The notes beneath the pieces are model-generated. The model did no database searches. It saw only the letters and a program-made list of their open reading frames with translations, and was not told where the DNA came from. The translations under genes were made by a program, and so were the position numbers. DNA of 64,000 bases. It comes from CAYNYM01 sp049366815. Lineage in GTDB: Bacteria > Desulfobacterota > DSM-4660 > Desulfatiglandales > HGW-15. Position 1 is the first letter of the stretch, and the number at the start of each line of letters is the position of its first letter. Below, piece by piece: positions 43,303-50,419 of this stretch. The stretch is from contig JBMNCO010000181.1 in the NCBI GenBank assembly GCA_049366815.1, positions 29,565 to 93,564 on the forward strand, written 5' to 3'.

Positions 43303-44096
43303 TCACTCTTGTCTAATAGAATTTGCCGCGCCAAACAAATTCTCCATGCATCGTTCCAAAAGCTCCCGGCTCTTCCGGCCGGGCCTGGACTNNNNNNNNN
43401 NNNNNNNNNNNNNNNNNNNNNNNNNNNNNNNNNNNNNNNNNNNNNNNNNNNNNNNNNNNNNNNNNNNNNNNNNNNNNNNNNNNNNNNNNNNAAATTCTCC
43501 ATGCATCGTTCCAAAAGCTCCCGGCTCTTCCGGCCGGGCCTGGACTCCACACCGCTGTTGAGGTCCAGGGCATAAGGCCCCACGATCTTCACGGCCTGTC
43601 GAACATTTTCCGGATTGAGCCCCCCTGAAAGGATCAGAGGCATTTCGAAGGCCTTTGCCTTGGAGGCCAGTGTCCAGTCAAAGGGCTTTCCCGTCCCTCC
43701 CCGCGTGGCGGGGGAATAGGCGTCAAGGAGCACGGCCCGGATCTTCCCCTTGTAGCGGTGGACCCCTTCAAGACTGGATAGGCCCCTGACCTGGAAGGAC
43801 TTGATTGAAAACGGCATCAGGGCCTCACAAAACTCGGGGGGCTCGTCGCCGTGGAGCTGCACAAGATCCAGGCCGCAGAATTTCCGGATGCCCCGTATCG
43901 TGGCCTCCTCCTCATTGACGAATACACCCACGGCCTTTACAAAGGGAGGCAGACGGGAGATGATTTCCCCGGCCTCCTCGGGCATGATCCGCCGGGGGCT
44001 GGGGGCAAAGATGAAACCCAGGGCATCCACCCCCAGGGAAACGGCCATGTGGGCGTCCTCATGAGAGGTGATACCGCACACTTTAACCTTTACCAT
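43303..44096 (-). CDS. trpF: Phosphoribosylanthranilate isomerase (interrupted by assembly gap)
   Basis: Starts VKVKVCGITSHEDAHMAV, with LVQLHGDEPPEFC, VLLDAYSPATRGGTGKPFDW, LILSGGLNPENV and ALDLNSGVES (catalytic Cys and Asp). The frame enters a 100-N gap after ELLERCMEN. The 55 bases on each side of the gap (43337-43391 and 43492-43546) are identical, so the real sequence should be collapsed there; the frame then continues MENLFGAANSIRQE and stops at 43303. Corrected length is 212 aa, normal for TrpF. Overlaps trpC by 14 bases. Confidence 0.92.
43392..43491. other. 100-N scaffold gap flanked by an exact 55-bp duplication
   Basis: Exactly 100 Ns. The left flank 43337-43391 and right flank 43492-43546 are identical. 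This is the signature of two contigs whose ends overlap by one k-mer (k=55) but were scaffolded apart. No sequence is probably missing. Confidence 0.9.
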
Positions 44097-44880
44097 TTCT
44101 TCTCTTTCCGGCCTCAACCAGGTCCCCGGCCTCCGAGACCATGTCGCGGCTCTCCATGATCGCCGTTCCCACCAGAACGGCCCTGACCCCTGTCCCCAGC
44201 AGCATTCGAACGTCTTCCGGGCCCCTGATACCGCTTTCACTCACAAGGATGTGTCCCGAAGGGACCAGGGGGGCCAGTTCCAGGGTCGTCCGGATGTCCA
44301 CCTCAAAGGTATCCAGATTCCGGTTGTTGATGCCGATGATGTCCGCCCCACAGGCCAGGGCCTTTTCGAGATCATCCCGGTCGTGGATTTCCGTAAGGGC
44401 CGCCATTCCCAACTTTCTTGTCCTGTGGAGCAGTTCTTTCAGGCCTTCGGCGGAGAGGATACGGGCGATGAGGAGCAGGGCATCGGCTCCGGATTCAAAG
44501 GACTCCTGCACCTGGATTTCATCCAGGATGAAATCCTTGCGCAGGATGGGCAGAGAAACCGATCCTTTCAAGAGGGGCATCTGCTCCAAATCCCCCTGAA
44601 AAAATGCCCGATCGGTAATCAGGGAAAGGGCCGATGCCCCTGCCCTCTCATAGTTTTGACCAAGGAAAGAGGCCTCCGCCTTCTCCCGGATCTCCCCTGC
44701 AGACGGTGAGGCGAACTTGATTTCACCAATAAGATTGATTCCGCCCGGCCGGGAGATGCCTGACCTGAAGTCCCGGAGGGGCATGGAGGATTCCCTTGGA
44801 GGCATCCTGGAGACGCCGTCCTTGAGACGTTTTATTTCTTCCTGCTTTTCAGCGATGATCTGCGTGAGCATGTGATGCAT
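44083..44880 (-). CDS. trpC: Indole-3-glycerol-phosphate synthase
   Basis: 265 aa. TIM barrel with IGEIKFASPSAGEI (catalytic Lys; the family norm is IAEIKxASPS), LRKDFILDEIQV (second catalytic Lys), GINNRNLDTFEVD and VSESGIRGPEDV. Closes the indole ring from CdRP. Not fused to TrpF, unlike E. coli. Starts 12 bases after trpD. Confidence 0.96.
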   Translation of the reverse strand: MHHMLTQIIAEKQEEIKRLKDGVSRMPPRESSMPLRDFRSGISRPGGINLIGEIKFASPSAGEIREKAEASFLGQNYERAGASALSLITDRAFFQGDLEQMPLLKGSVSLPILRKDFILDEIQVQESFESGADALLLIARILSAEGLKELLHRTRKLGMAALTEIHDRDDLEKALACGADIIGINNRNLDTFEVDIRTTLELAPLVPSGHILVSESGIRGPEDVRMLLGTGVRAVLVGTAIMESRDMVSEAGDLVEAGKRRNGKG

Positions 44881-44892
44881 GTGAACAACCCC

Positions 44893-45966
44893 CTAGGCCT
44901 GCTCTGCAGGTCTGCATCCCTGGGTCACCGCGATAAGGGCATCCAGCTTTTCCATAGCCGCACCGGAGTCAATGACATCGGCGCCCCTCTCCATGCCACT
45001 GGCGAGGTCGGTATCCAGCCCGGAGGCCATAAAGGCGGCAGCCGCGTTCAACAGGACCATATCCCTCTTGGGGCCTTTTTCGCCCTTGAGGATCCGCCGC
45101 ACGATCACGGCATTTTCCTCTGCATCGCCGCCCTTGATGGCCTCGGGTTTCACCCGACTCAAACCGTAGTCCTCCGGCGTCATCTCAAAGGTCTCTATTG
45201 CCCCTCCCTTGAGATGGGAGATCCGCGTCGGACCGCAGATGCTGATCTCATCAAAGGTCCCTTTCCCGCAGACGACAAAGGCCTCCCGGGTTCCGAGCCT
45301 TTTGAGGACGCCGGCGATCTTGTCGGTCAACTCCTGAGCATAGACCCCGAGGACTTGGGCGGAGGCCCCCGCCGGGTTGGTGAGGGGGCCGAGCAGATTG
45401 AAGATGGTTCGGATACCGATTTCCCGTCTTGGGCCGGCTGCATATTTCATGGCCCCGTGGAAAAGGGGGGCATAGAGGAATCCGATCCCTATTTCCCGGA
45501 TACACCGCTCGACATCGGCAGGAGAAATATTGAGAACAACCCCCAGGCACTCGAGTACATCCGCGCTTCCGCAAAGGCTTGATACGGCGCGATTGCCGTG
45601 TTTGGCGACCTTGATACCCGCACCGGCCGCCACGAAGGCGGTTGCCGTGGAAACGTTGAAGGTGCTTGTGCCGTCTCCCCCGGTCCCGCAGGTATCCAGG
45701 ATCGTCTCGTCCTCCACATTGATCTCGTCCCGGTCCAGGTTGACCATGTGGTTATTGAGAAAAAGACGCGTCGCTTTGGCGCGCATCGCCTTGGCGGCAC
45801 CCGTGATCTCCTCTATGGTTTCTCCTTTCATTCGGAGGCCGGTGATCAGGGCCCCGATCTGGGCCGGGGTTGCTCCGCCCTCCATGATAGTGGTCATGGC
45901 CTTTTCCATCTCATCCTGCGTGAGATCATCTCCTTTAACGACCCTTGAAATGAATGATCTGATCAT
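44893..45966 (-). CDS. trpD: Anthranilate phosphoribosyltransferase
   Basis: 357 aa, unfused to TrpG. The PRPP loop TCGTGGDGTSTFNVSTATAFVAAGAGIKVAKHGNRAVSS is complete, as are GFLYAPLFHGAMK and IFNLLGPLTNPA. About 15 residues longer than usual: an acidic insert (FLNNHMVNLDRDEINVEDET) precedes the PRPP loop. Preceded by a 223-base spacer after trpG that contains a possible minus-strand -10 (TATAAT) about 25-30 bases upstream. Confidence 0.95.
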   Translation of the reverse strand: MIRSFISRVVKGDDLTQDEMEKAMTTIMEGGATPAQIGALITGLRMKGETIEEITGAAKAMRAKATRLFLNNHMVNLDRDEINVEDETILDTCGTGGDGTSTFNVSTATAFVAAGAGIKVAKHGNRAVSSLCGSADVLECLGVVLNISPADVERCIREIGIGFLYAPLFHGAMKYAAGPRREIGIRTIFNLLGPLTNPAGASAQVLGVYAQELTDKIAGVLKRLGTREAFVVCGKGTFDEISICGPTRISHLKGGAIETFEMTPEDYGLSRVKPEAIKGGDAEENAVIVRRILKGEKGPKRDMVLLNAAAAFMASGLDTDLASGMERGADVIDSGAAMEKLDALIAVTQGCRPAEQA

Positions 45967-46189
45967 GGTCTCATCCTCTATGAATAATTATAAATCACTT
46001 GACATCATTGGTGTTCAAAACAAGTCTATATTTTTGCACGGGATAGTGTTAAATCAGGCATTTGGAAACGCAAAACAGTCATCTTCACATTGAGGTTCCA
46101 ACCCAGGCAGCGGAAAGCGGCACAATCTATTTTGGACAAGCGTGACTTGACATGAATTTTAATGATCATAGCTTTTTGCAAACCACAGT
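45967..46189. other. trpG-trpD spacer with short repeat
   Basis: 223 bases without a gene. Positions ~46079-46115 (TCATCTTCACATTGAGGTTC...GGCAGCGG) resemble 43087-43124 and, more weakly, 28322-28361. A TATAAT on the minus strand near trpD could be an internal promoter, but no good -35 fits. Confidence 0.4.
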
Positions 46190-46753
46190 CTATATGCTTG
46201 AAAAATTCATCAATATCCTTTGCCCCCCCTGGGTCAGAATGGATTCCGGGTGAAATTGTACGCCTTCAACACGATACTGTGCGTGCCTCAGACCCATGAT
46301 CTCCCCCTCCTCCGTCCAGGCGCTTACCTCCAAACAGGCCGGAAGAGAATTCCTGTCCACGATCAGAGAATGATACCGAACGGCCTCGAAGGGGTTTTCC
46401 ACGCCCCGGTAAATGGTGCGCCCGTCGTGATAGACGCGGGACGTCTTACCGTGCATGATGCGATGGGCACCGATGATACGGGCACCATAGGCCGCACCGA
46501 TGGACTGGTGGCCGAGGCAGACTCCGAGTACAGGCATCTGCGGGCCGAAGCGACGAATCGCTTCGACGGAAATGCCGGCCTGATCAGGAGCGCCCGGTCC
46601 GGGCGAGATCATGAGGCTGGAGGGTTTCAGCTTGTCGATATGCCCGAGGGTGATTTCGTCGTTTCGAAACACCTGCACCTTTGCTCCCCCGCCCTCCAGC
46701 ATCTGCACGAGGTTATAGGTGAAGGAGTCATAATTATCGATCAAAAGGATCAT
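46190..46753 (-). CDS. trpG: Anthranilate synthase component II (glutamine amidotransferase)
   Basis: 187 aa. Class I amidotransferase: LIDNYDSFTYNLVQ, MISPGPGAPDQAG, VLGVCLGHQSIG (nucleophile Cys) and VQFHPESILTQ (His-Glu). Supplies ammonia to TrpE. The PabA/TrpG distinction cannot be made from sequence alone, but the position in the trp operon argues for TrpG. Overlaps trpE by 20 bases. Confidence 0.96.
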   Translation of the reverse strand: MILLIDNYDSFTYNLVQMLEGGGAKVQVFRNDEITLGHIDKLKPSSLMISPGPGAPDQAGISVEAIRRFGPQMPVLGVCLGHQSIGAAYGARIIGAHRIMHGKTSRVYHDGRTIYRGVENPFEAVRYHSLIVDRNSLPACLEVSAWTEEGEIMGLRHAQYRVEGVQFHPESILTQGGQRILMNFSSI

Positions 46754-48218
46754 ATGATCTTGCCCCTTCTATGGCCTCGAACAGGGCCTTCGCCTTGTTC
46801 AGGCATTCCTGGTGCTCCAATTCAGGAGACGAGTCAAAGACGATTCCGGCCCCCGCCTGGACAGAGACCTTGTCTTGCTGGACGGTAATCGTCCGGATCG
46901 TAATACAGAAATCCATGTTCCCGTCGAAACCGAAATATCCCACCGCTCCTCCATAGGGTCCTCGGGGACCGGGCTCCAGCTCGCTGATTATTTCCATGGC
47001 CCGGATCTTGGGGGCACCTGTCAGGGTCCCGGCCGGGAAGGCGGACTTGAAGACGTCGAAACAATCCAGTCCCGTCTTTAATTGCCCTTCCACCCCGGAT
47101 ACGATATGCATGACATGGGAATAGCGCTCCACTTTCATCAAAGGAAAAACGCGGACAGAGCCGGGCATCGAAACCTTTCCGACATCATTCCTGCCCAGAT
47201 CCACCAGCATGATGTGCTCTGCACGTTCCTTCGGATCGGCAAGGAGTTCTTCTTCAAGGGCCCTGTCCTGAGCCGGGTTCTCACCCCTGGGCCGCGTTCC
47301 TGCAATCGGACAGACCAGGATCTTGCCGTCTGTCAGGCGGACAAGGATCTCTGGAGAAGAACCGATCAGTGTGGTCTCACCGTAGTTGAGGTAGAACAGA
47401 TAGGGGGATGGATTGATGGATCGAAGACGCCGGTACAGGGAGAAAGGTTCTCCTGACCCCTCTCCTGAAAACCGTTGTGAAACCACGACCTGAATCACAT
47501 CGCCTGCTACGATGTGGTCCTTGGCCTTTCGGACGGCCGCCGTGAAATCTTCTCTCTTGAAATTGGATTGCAGGGAGGTAGCAGAAAAAGAGCTTGATGA
47601 GCCCTCCTTACCAAGCGGTTCCTCAATCTCCTTGACACATCTTGCTACCCGGTCACAGGCCTCATCATAGATCTCTTCATGAGATCGACCGGGTTCCAGA
47701 TGGGCGAGGACCACCACAGATATTTTCGACGCGAGATGATCAAAGACGATCATCTGTCTGCTCGCCGTAAAAATGCCTTCCGGAAGACCGCCTTCCTGTG
47801 AAGAGACGCCCGGCAACCTTTCCCACTTTCTCACCAAGTCATAATTGAAGTACCCCACCAGCCCCCCCTGGAAGGGAGGAAGATTCGGGTTTCTTACCGG
47901 TCTGAAGGCCTTTAGAAGGTCCCTTAGGGCGGGCAGCGGGTCCTCGACATTTTCCATGGTTGTAAGCAGGTCGTCCCGGAGAATCTTCATTCTCTGATCA
48001 TAGAGGAGGGCGACAATAAGGGGCTGAAAGCCGATGATACTGTATCGACCCCATTTTCTTTCTTCGTCGGCACTTTCCAGAAGATAGGAATAGGAACTGT
48101 CCTTCAGACCTTCATACACACGGGTGGGCGACAGCCCATCGGCCGAAAGGTCCTGAAAGACGGGAATCAGGTTTCCCCGGCCGGCCATCTGCTCAAACTC
48201 TGAAAAACTGGGTTTCAT
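46734..48218 (-). CDS. trpE: Anthranilate synthase component I
   Basis: 494 aa. Chorismate-binding fold with QVVVSQRF, NPSPYLFYLNYGETTLIGSSPEI, CPIAGTRPRGEN, VDLGRNDVGKVSMPGSV and FPAGTLTGAPKIRAMEII. The N-terminal SYLLESAD contains the LLES motif that binds feedback-inhibiting tryptophan. First structural gene of the trp operon, 266 bases after the predicted transcription start and preceded by two terminators and a Trp-rich leader peptide. Confidence 0.97.
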   Translation of the reverse strand: MKPSFSEFEQMAGRGNLIPVFQDLSADGLSPTRVYEGLKDSSYSYLLESADEERKWGRYSIIGFQPLIVALLYDQRMKILRDDLLTTMENVEDPLPALRDLLKAFRPVRNPNLPPFQGGLVGYFNYDLVRKWERLPGVSSQEGGLPEGIFTASRQMIVFDHLASKISVVVLAHLEPGRSHEEIYDEACDRVARCVKEIEEPLGKEGSSSSFSATSLQSNFKREDFTAAVRKAKDHIVAGDVIQVVVSQRFSGEGSGEPFSLYRRLRSINPSPYLFYLNYGETTLIGSSPEILVRLTDGKILVCPIAGTRPRGENPAQDRALEEELLADPKERAEHIMLVDLGRNDVGKVSMPGSVRVFPLMKVERYSHVMHIVSGVEGQLKTGLDCFDVFKSAFPAGTLTGAPKIRAMEIISELEPGPRGPYGGAVGYFGFDGNMDFCITIRTITVQQDKVSVQAGAGIVFDSSPELEHQECLNKAKALFEAIEGARSYDPFDR

Positions 48219-48262
48219 CTTGACTTCAGCCTCATCTCTGAGAAAAGTTGTTTATTCGTGAT

Positions 48263-48310
48263 TCAATCAAAAAAGGCCGTGGAACTGATCCCACGGCCTT
48301 TTTTGATTGA
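48263..48310 (-). terminator. trp attenuator terminator T2 (segments 3:4)
   Basis: Perfect 20-bp inverted repeat with an 8-base loop; on the minus strand GGCCGTGG / CCACGGCC is followed by TTTTTTG. Lies 45 bases upstream of trpE. It reads as a terminator on both strands. Confidence 0.85.
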
Positions 48311-48322
48311 ATGGTGCATCCC

Positions 48323-48363
48323 AATAAAAAAACCGTAGGCCTTTGGGAAACGGTCCACGGTTT
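48323..48363 (-). terminator. trp attenuator hairpin T1 (segments 1:2)
   Basis: Minus strand AAACCGTGGACC / GGCCTACGGTTT (one mismatch, one wobble) with a 10-base loop and a following T-run. Its 3' arm CCTACGG can instead pair with CCGTGGG of T2 (7 bp, one wobble), forming a candidate antiterminator. Confidence 0.65.
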
Positions 48364-48415
48364 CGATTGTCTGCTTAGTTGATGCGAGAAATCACGCCGA
48401 TGTGCCCATCTCCCT

Positions 48416-48481
48416 TCAGAAGATGCGCCACCACCAGTTCAGGAAAGATTTGACGAGAATATGTGTGATTTCAAGTTTCAT
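48416..48481 (-). CDS. trpL: Trp-rich leader peptide of the trp operon
   Basis: 21-codon frame whose end reads KSFLNWWWRIF, with three consecutive Trp codons (48436-48428). The promoter predicts +1 at about 48484, so the ATG lies within 3 bases of the transcript start and the peptide may be translated from a leaderless message. Followed by T1 and T2 and then trpE. The arrangement matches ribosome-mediated attenuation in enteric trp operons; the distance from the Trp codons to T1 (~65 bases) is longer than in E. coli, and the relay between them is not obvious by eye. Confidence 0.75.
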   Translation of the reverse strand: MKLEITHILVKSFLNWWWRIF

Positions 48482-48490
48482 AAGTATAAA

Positions 48491-48519
48491 TTTCTAGAAG
48501 AGCCACGGTTGAATGTCAA
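48491..48519 (-). promoter_or_regulatory. Promoter of trp operon
   Basis: Minus strand TTGACA (48519-48514), 17-base spacer, TAGAAA (48496-48491). Identical hexamers and spacing to the divergent aro promoter. Confidence 0.7.
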
Positions 48520-48547
48520 GAGAAAAACGTGACACGGAAAAAATTCC

Positions 48548-48576
48548 TTGACAAAGGACGTGCGCTTACCTAGAAA
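48548..48576 (+). promoter_or_regulatory. Promoter of aroKCA operon
   Basis: TTGACA (48548-48553), 17-base spacer, TAGAAA (48571-48576). The two divergent -35 boxes are only 28 bases apart, so a shared regulator could act on both. Confidence 0.7.
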
Positions 48577-48609
48577 ACGGACTCAAACCTTATGAGGAAG
48601 ACAGCAAGG

Positions 48610-48678
48610 ATGAAGAGAAGACATCAATCATGGCGCAATCCCTGTTTCTGGTGGGGAAGAATTTTGCCCATGGATTGA
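48610..48678 (+). CDS. Aromatic-residue leader peptide upstream of aroK
   Basis: 22-codon frame containing SWRNPCFWWGR: one Trp, then Phe-Trp-Trp. Start ATG 48610 has GAGGA (48594-48598) 11 bases upstream; an in-frame ATG at 48592 is only 9 bases from the predicted +1. It ends inside a CATGGATTGATCCATG palindrome and 20 bases before a terminator. GCCCATGG (48666-48673), inside the coding part, can pair with CCGTGGGC (48702-48709) of the terminator 5' arm. A ribosome stalled at the Trp-Trp codons (48649-48654) would leave that segment free; one at the stop would cover it. Confidence 0.7.
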   Translation: MKRRHQSWRNPCFWWGRILPMD

Positions 48679-48698
48679 TCCATGTATTTGCGTCATTC

Positions 48699-48736
48699 AA
48701 GCCGTGGGCCCTTTGTTTCGGTCCACGGCTTTTTTT
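48699..48736 (+). terminator. Attenuator terminator upstream of aroK
   Basis: AAGCCGTGGGCC / GGTCCACGGCTT with a 9-base loop, then TTTTT. It lies 16 bases upstream of the aroK ATG, between promoter and gene, so it must be read through for expression. Its sequence resembles T1 of the divergent trp leader. Confidence 0.85.
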
Positions 48737-48751
48737 GCGGGTCCCGATCAC

Positions 48752-49279
48752 ATGAACATTGTTCTCATTGGATACCGATGCACCGGGAAAAGTGCAGTAG
48801 GAAAGGCCCTGGCCGGGGATCTCGATCGGCTTTTGATCGATACGGATGCACTGATCGAAGAAAAGGCCGGAGCGCCGATCGGCGAGATCGTTGAAAAAAA
48901 GGGGTGGGAAGGCTTCAGGGATATTGAAACGAAGGTGGTACAGGAGATTTCTGAGAAGGATGATCTTGTCATTGCAACCGGCGGCGGGATTGTGCTTCGG
49001 GAGATGAACACCAGGAGACTTAAGGCAAACGGGCTCCTGATATGGCTTAGGGCAAGGCCGGGGGTTATCCTTGAGAGGATGGCACAGGATCTGAGTATGG
49101 GAAAAGGACGCCCGCCCCTGACCCTTAAGAGTCCTGTGGAGGAAATCAAGGAACAACTTGCCTTCAGGGATCCCCTCTTCAGAGAAGCCGGAGACCTGGT
49201 GGTGGACACGGACGATCTTTTGATCCCGGAGGTTGCCGAGGCCGTGCTTCGCGCCCTTTCCGGCAGATTGGGAGAATAA
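48752..49279 (+). CDS. aroK: Shikimate kinase
   Basis: 175 aa. Walker A GYRCTGKSAVGK, LLIDTDALIEEK (shikimate-binding Asp), FRDIETKVV, ATGGGIVLR and a lid with Arg in SMGKGRPPL. Phosphorylates shikimate. ATG 48752 follows the attenuator terminator. aroC begins 4 bases after the stop. Confidence 0.95.
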   Translation: MNIVLIGYRCTGKSAVGKALAGDLDRLLIDTDALIEEKAGAPIGEIVEKKGWEGFRDIETKVVQEISEKDDLVIATGGGIVLREMNTRRLKANGLLIWLRARPGVILERMAQDLSMGKGRPPLTLKSPVEEIKEQLAFRDPLFREAGDLVVDTDDLLIPEVAEAVLRALSGRLGE

Positions 49280-49283
49280 AACT

Positions 49284-50357
49284 ATGGCAGGAAATTCCAT
49301 TGGACAGGTCTTCAGGGTCACGACCTTTGGAGAGTCACACGGCCGGGGGATCGGCGCGGTTGTCGACGGTTGCCCCTCGGGTATCCCTCTTTCGGAAAGT
49401 GACTTTGAGGGAGAGATGGCCCGGCGTCGCCCGGGCCGATCACCCGCCGATACGCCGAGACGGGAATCGGATCGTGTAGAGATCCTCTCGGGTGTCTTTG
49501 AAGGGGCCACCACAGGCGCACCGATTGCACTCTTCGTTCGAAACAGAGACGTGAAGAGCGGTGCCTATGAAATTCTCAGAAATCTTTTCAGGCCCGGTCA
49601 TGCGGACTTCACCTATCACAAAAAGTACGGCCATTACGACTTCAGGGGTGGGGGAAGGTCCTCGGCCCGTGAGACCGCGGCCAGGGTGGCGGCGGGAGTC
49701 GTGGCCCGCAAGGTCCTTGCGCCGTTGGGAATCGTCTTTTTTTCCTTCACCCTGGAACTTGGCGGCATACGGGCACGGAAGATCGATCCTCACGCGGTTT
49801 CCATGAATTCCCTCTGTTGTCCTGACCTCGAGGCCGTGGAAAAGATGGAACAGGCCCTGGCCCGATGCCGAGAGGAAGGGGATTCACTGGGGGGGATTGT
49901 GGAGATCCGCGTATCAGGGTGTCCCGCGGGTCTCGGTGAACCGGTTTTTGATAAACTGGACGCGGATCTGGCAAAGGCGATCATGTCCGTCGGGGCGGTA
50001 AAGGGCATAGAGATCGGCGCGGGATTTGATGCGCCGAGGCTCAAGGGCAGCGAGAATAACGATCCCCTTGTCCCTGCCGGTTTCAAGAGCAATCATGCGG
50101 GAGGTATCCTTGGAGGAATATCCAATGGAGACCAGATCGTTCTGCGGGCCGCTGTAAAGCCCATCCCCTCCATTGCCAAAGAACAGGAGACCATTGACCG
50201 CAGCGGAAGGCCCGCACGTCTGAAACTCAAGGGCCGGTTCGACGTCTCGGCCATTCCTCGAATCGTTCCGGTCCTCGAGGCCATGGCCGCCATCGTGCTG
50301 GCAGATCACGCCTTGCGCTGGAGGGCCTTGAAAGACCCCGCACATTCGGCCCCATGA
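49284..50357 (+). CDS. aroC: Chorismate synthase
   Basis: 357 aa. GNSIGQVFRVTTFGESHGRGIGAVVDGCPSG, RRRPG, EILSGVFEGATTGAPIAL, HADFTYHKKYGHYDFRGGGRSSARETAARVAAG and SNHAGGILGGISNG are all signature segments. FMN-dependent trans elimination of EPSP phosphate to make chorismate. ATG 49284 has GGGAGA upstream. Confidence 0.97.
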   Translation: MAGNSIGQVFRVTTFGESHGRGIGAVVDGCPSGIPLSESDFEGEMARRRPGRSPADTPRRESDRVEILSGVFEGATTGAPIALFVRNRDVKSGAYEILRNLFRPGHADFTYHKKYGHYDFRGGGRSSARETAARVAAGVVARKVLAPLGIVFFSFTLELGGIRARKIDPHAVSMNSLCCPDLEAVEKMEQALARCREEGDSLGGIVEIRVSGCPAGLGEPVFDKLDADLAKAIMSVGAVKGIEIGAGFDAPRLKGSENNDPLVPAGFKSNHAGGILGGISNGDQIVLRAAVKPIPSIAKEQETIDRSGRPARLKLKGRFDVSAIPRIVPVLEAMAAIVLADHALRWRALKDPAHSAP

Positions 50358-50419
50358 AAAAGAGGCGCCCTCCACAGGAAGGCCTGTTTTTCAATCGACC
50401 CAATTGAGAGAATGAATCC

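Noticed and set aside
43297..43628. Several frames passing through the N gap
   Set aside because: Produced by unspecified bases; the only real frame is trpF after collapsing the 55-bp duplicate.
48590..49513. 307-codon minus-strand frame across aroK and the aro leader
   Set aside because: Antisense to aroK and aroC with their motifs in the true frame; would also run through the leader terminator.
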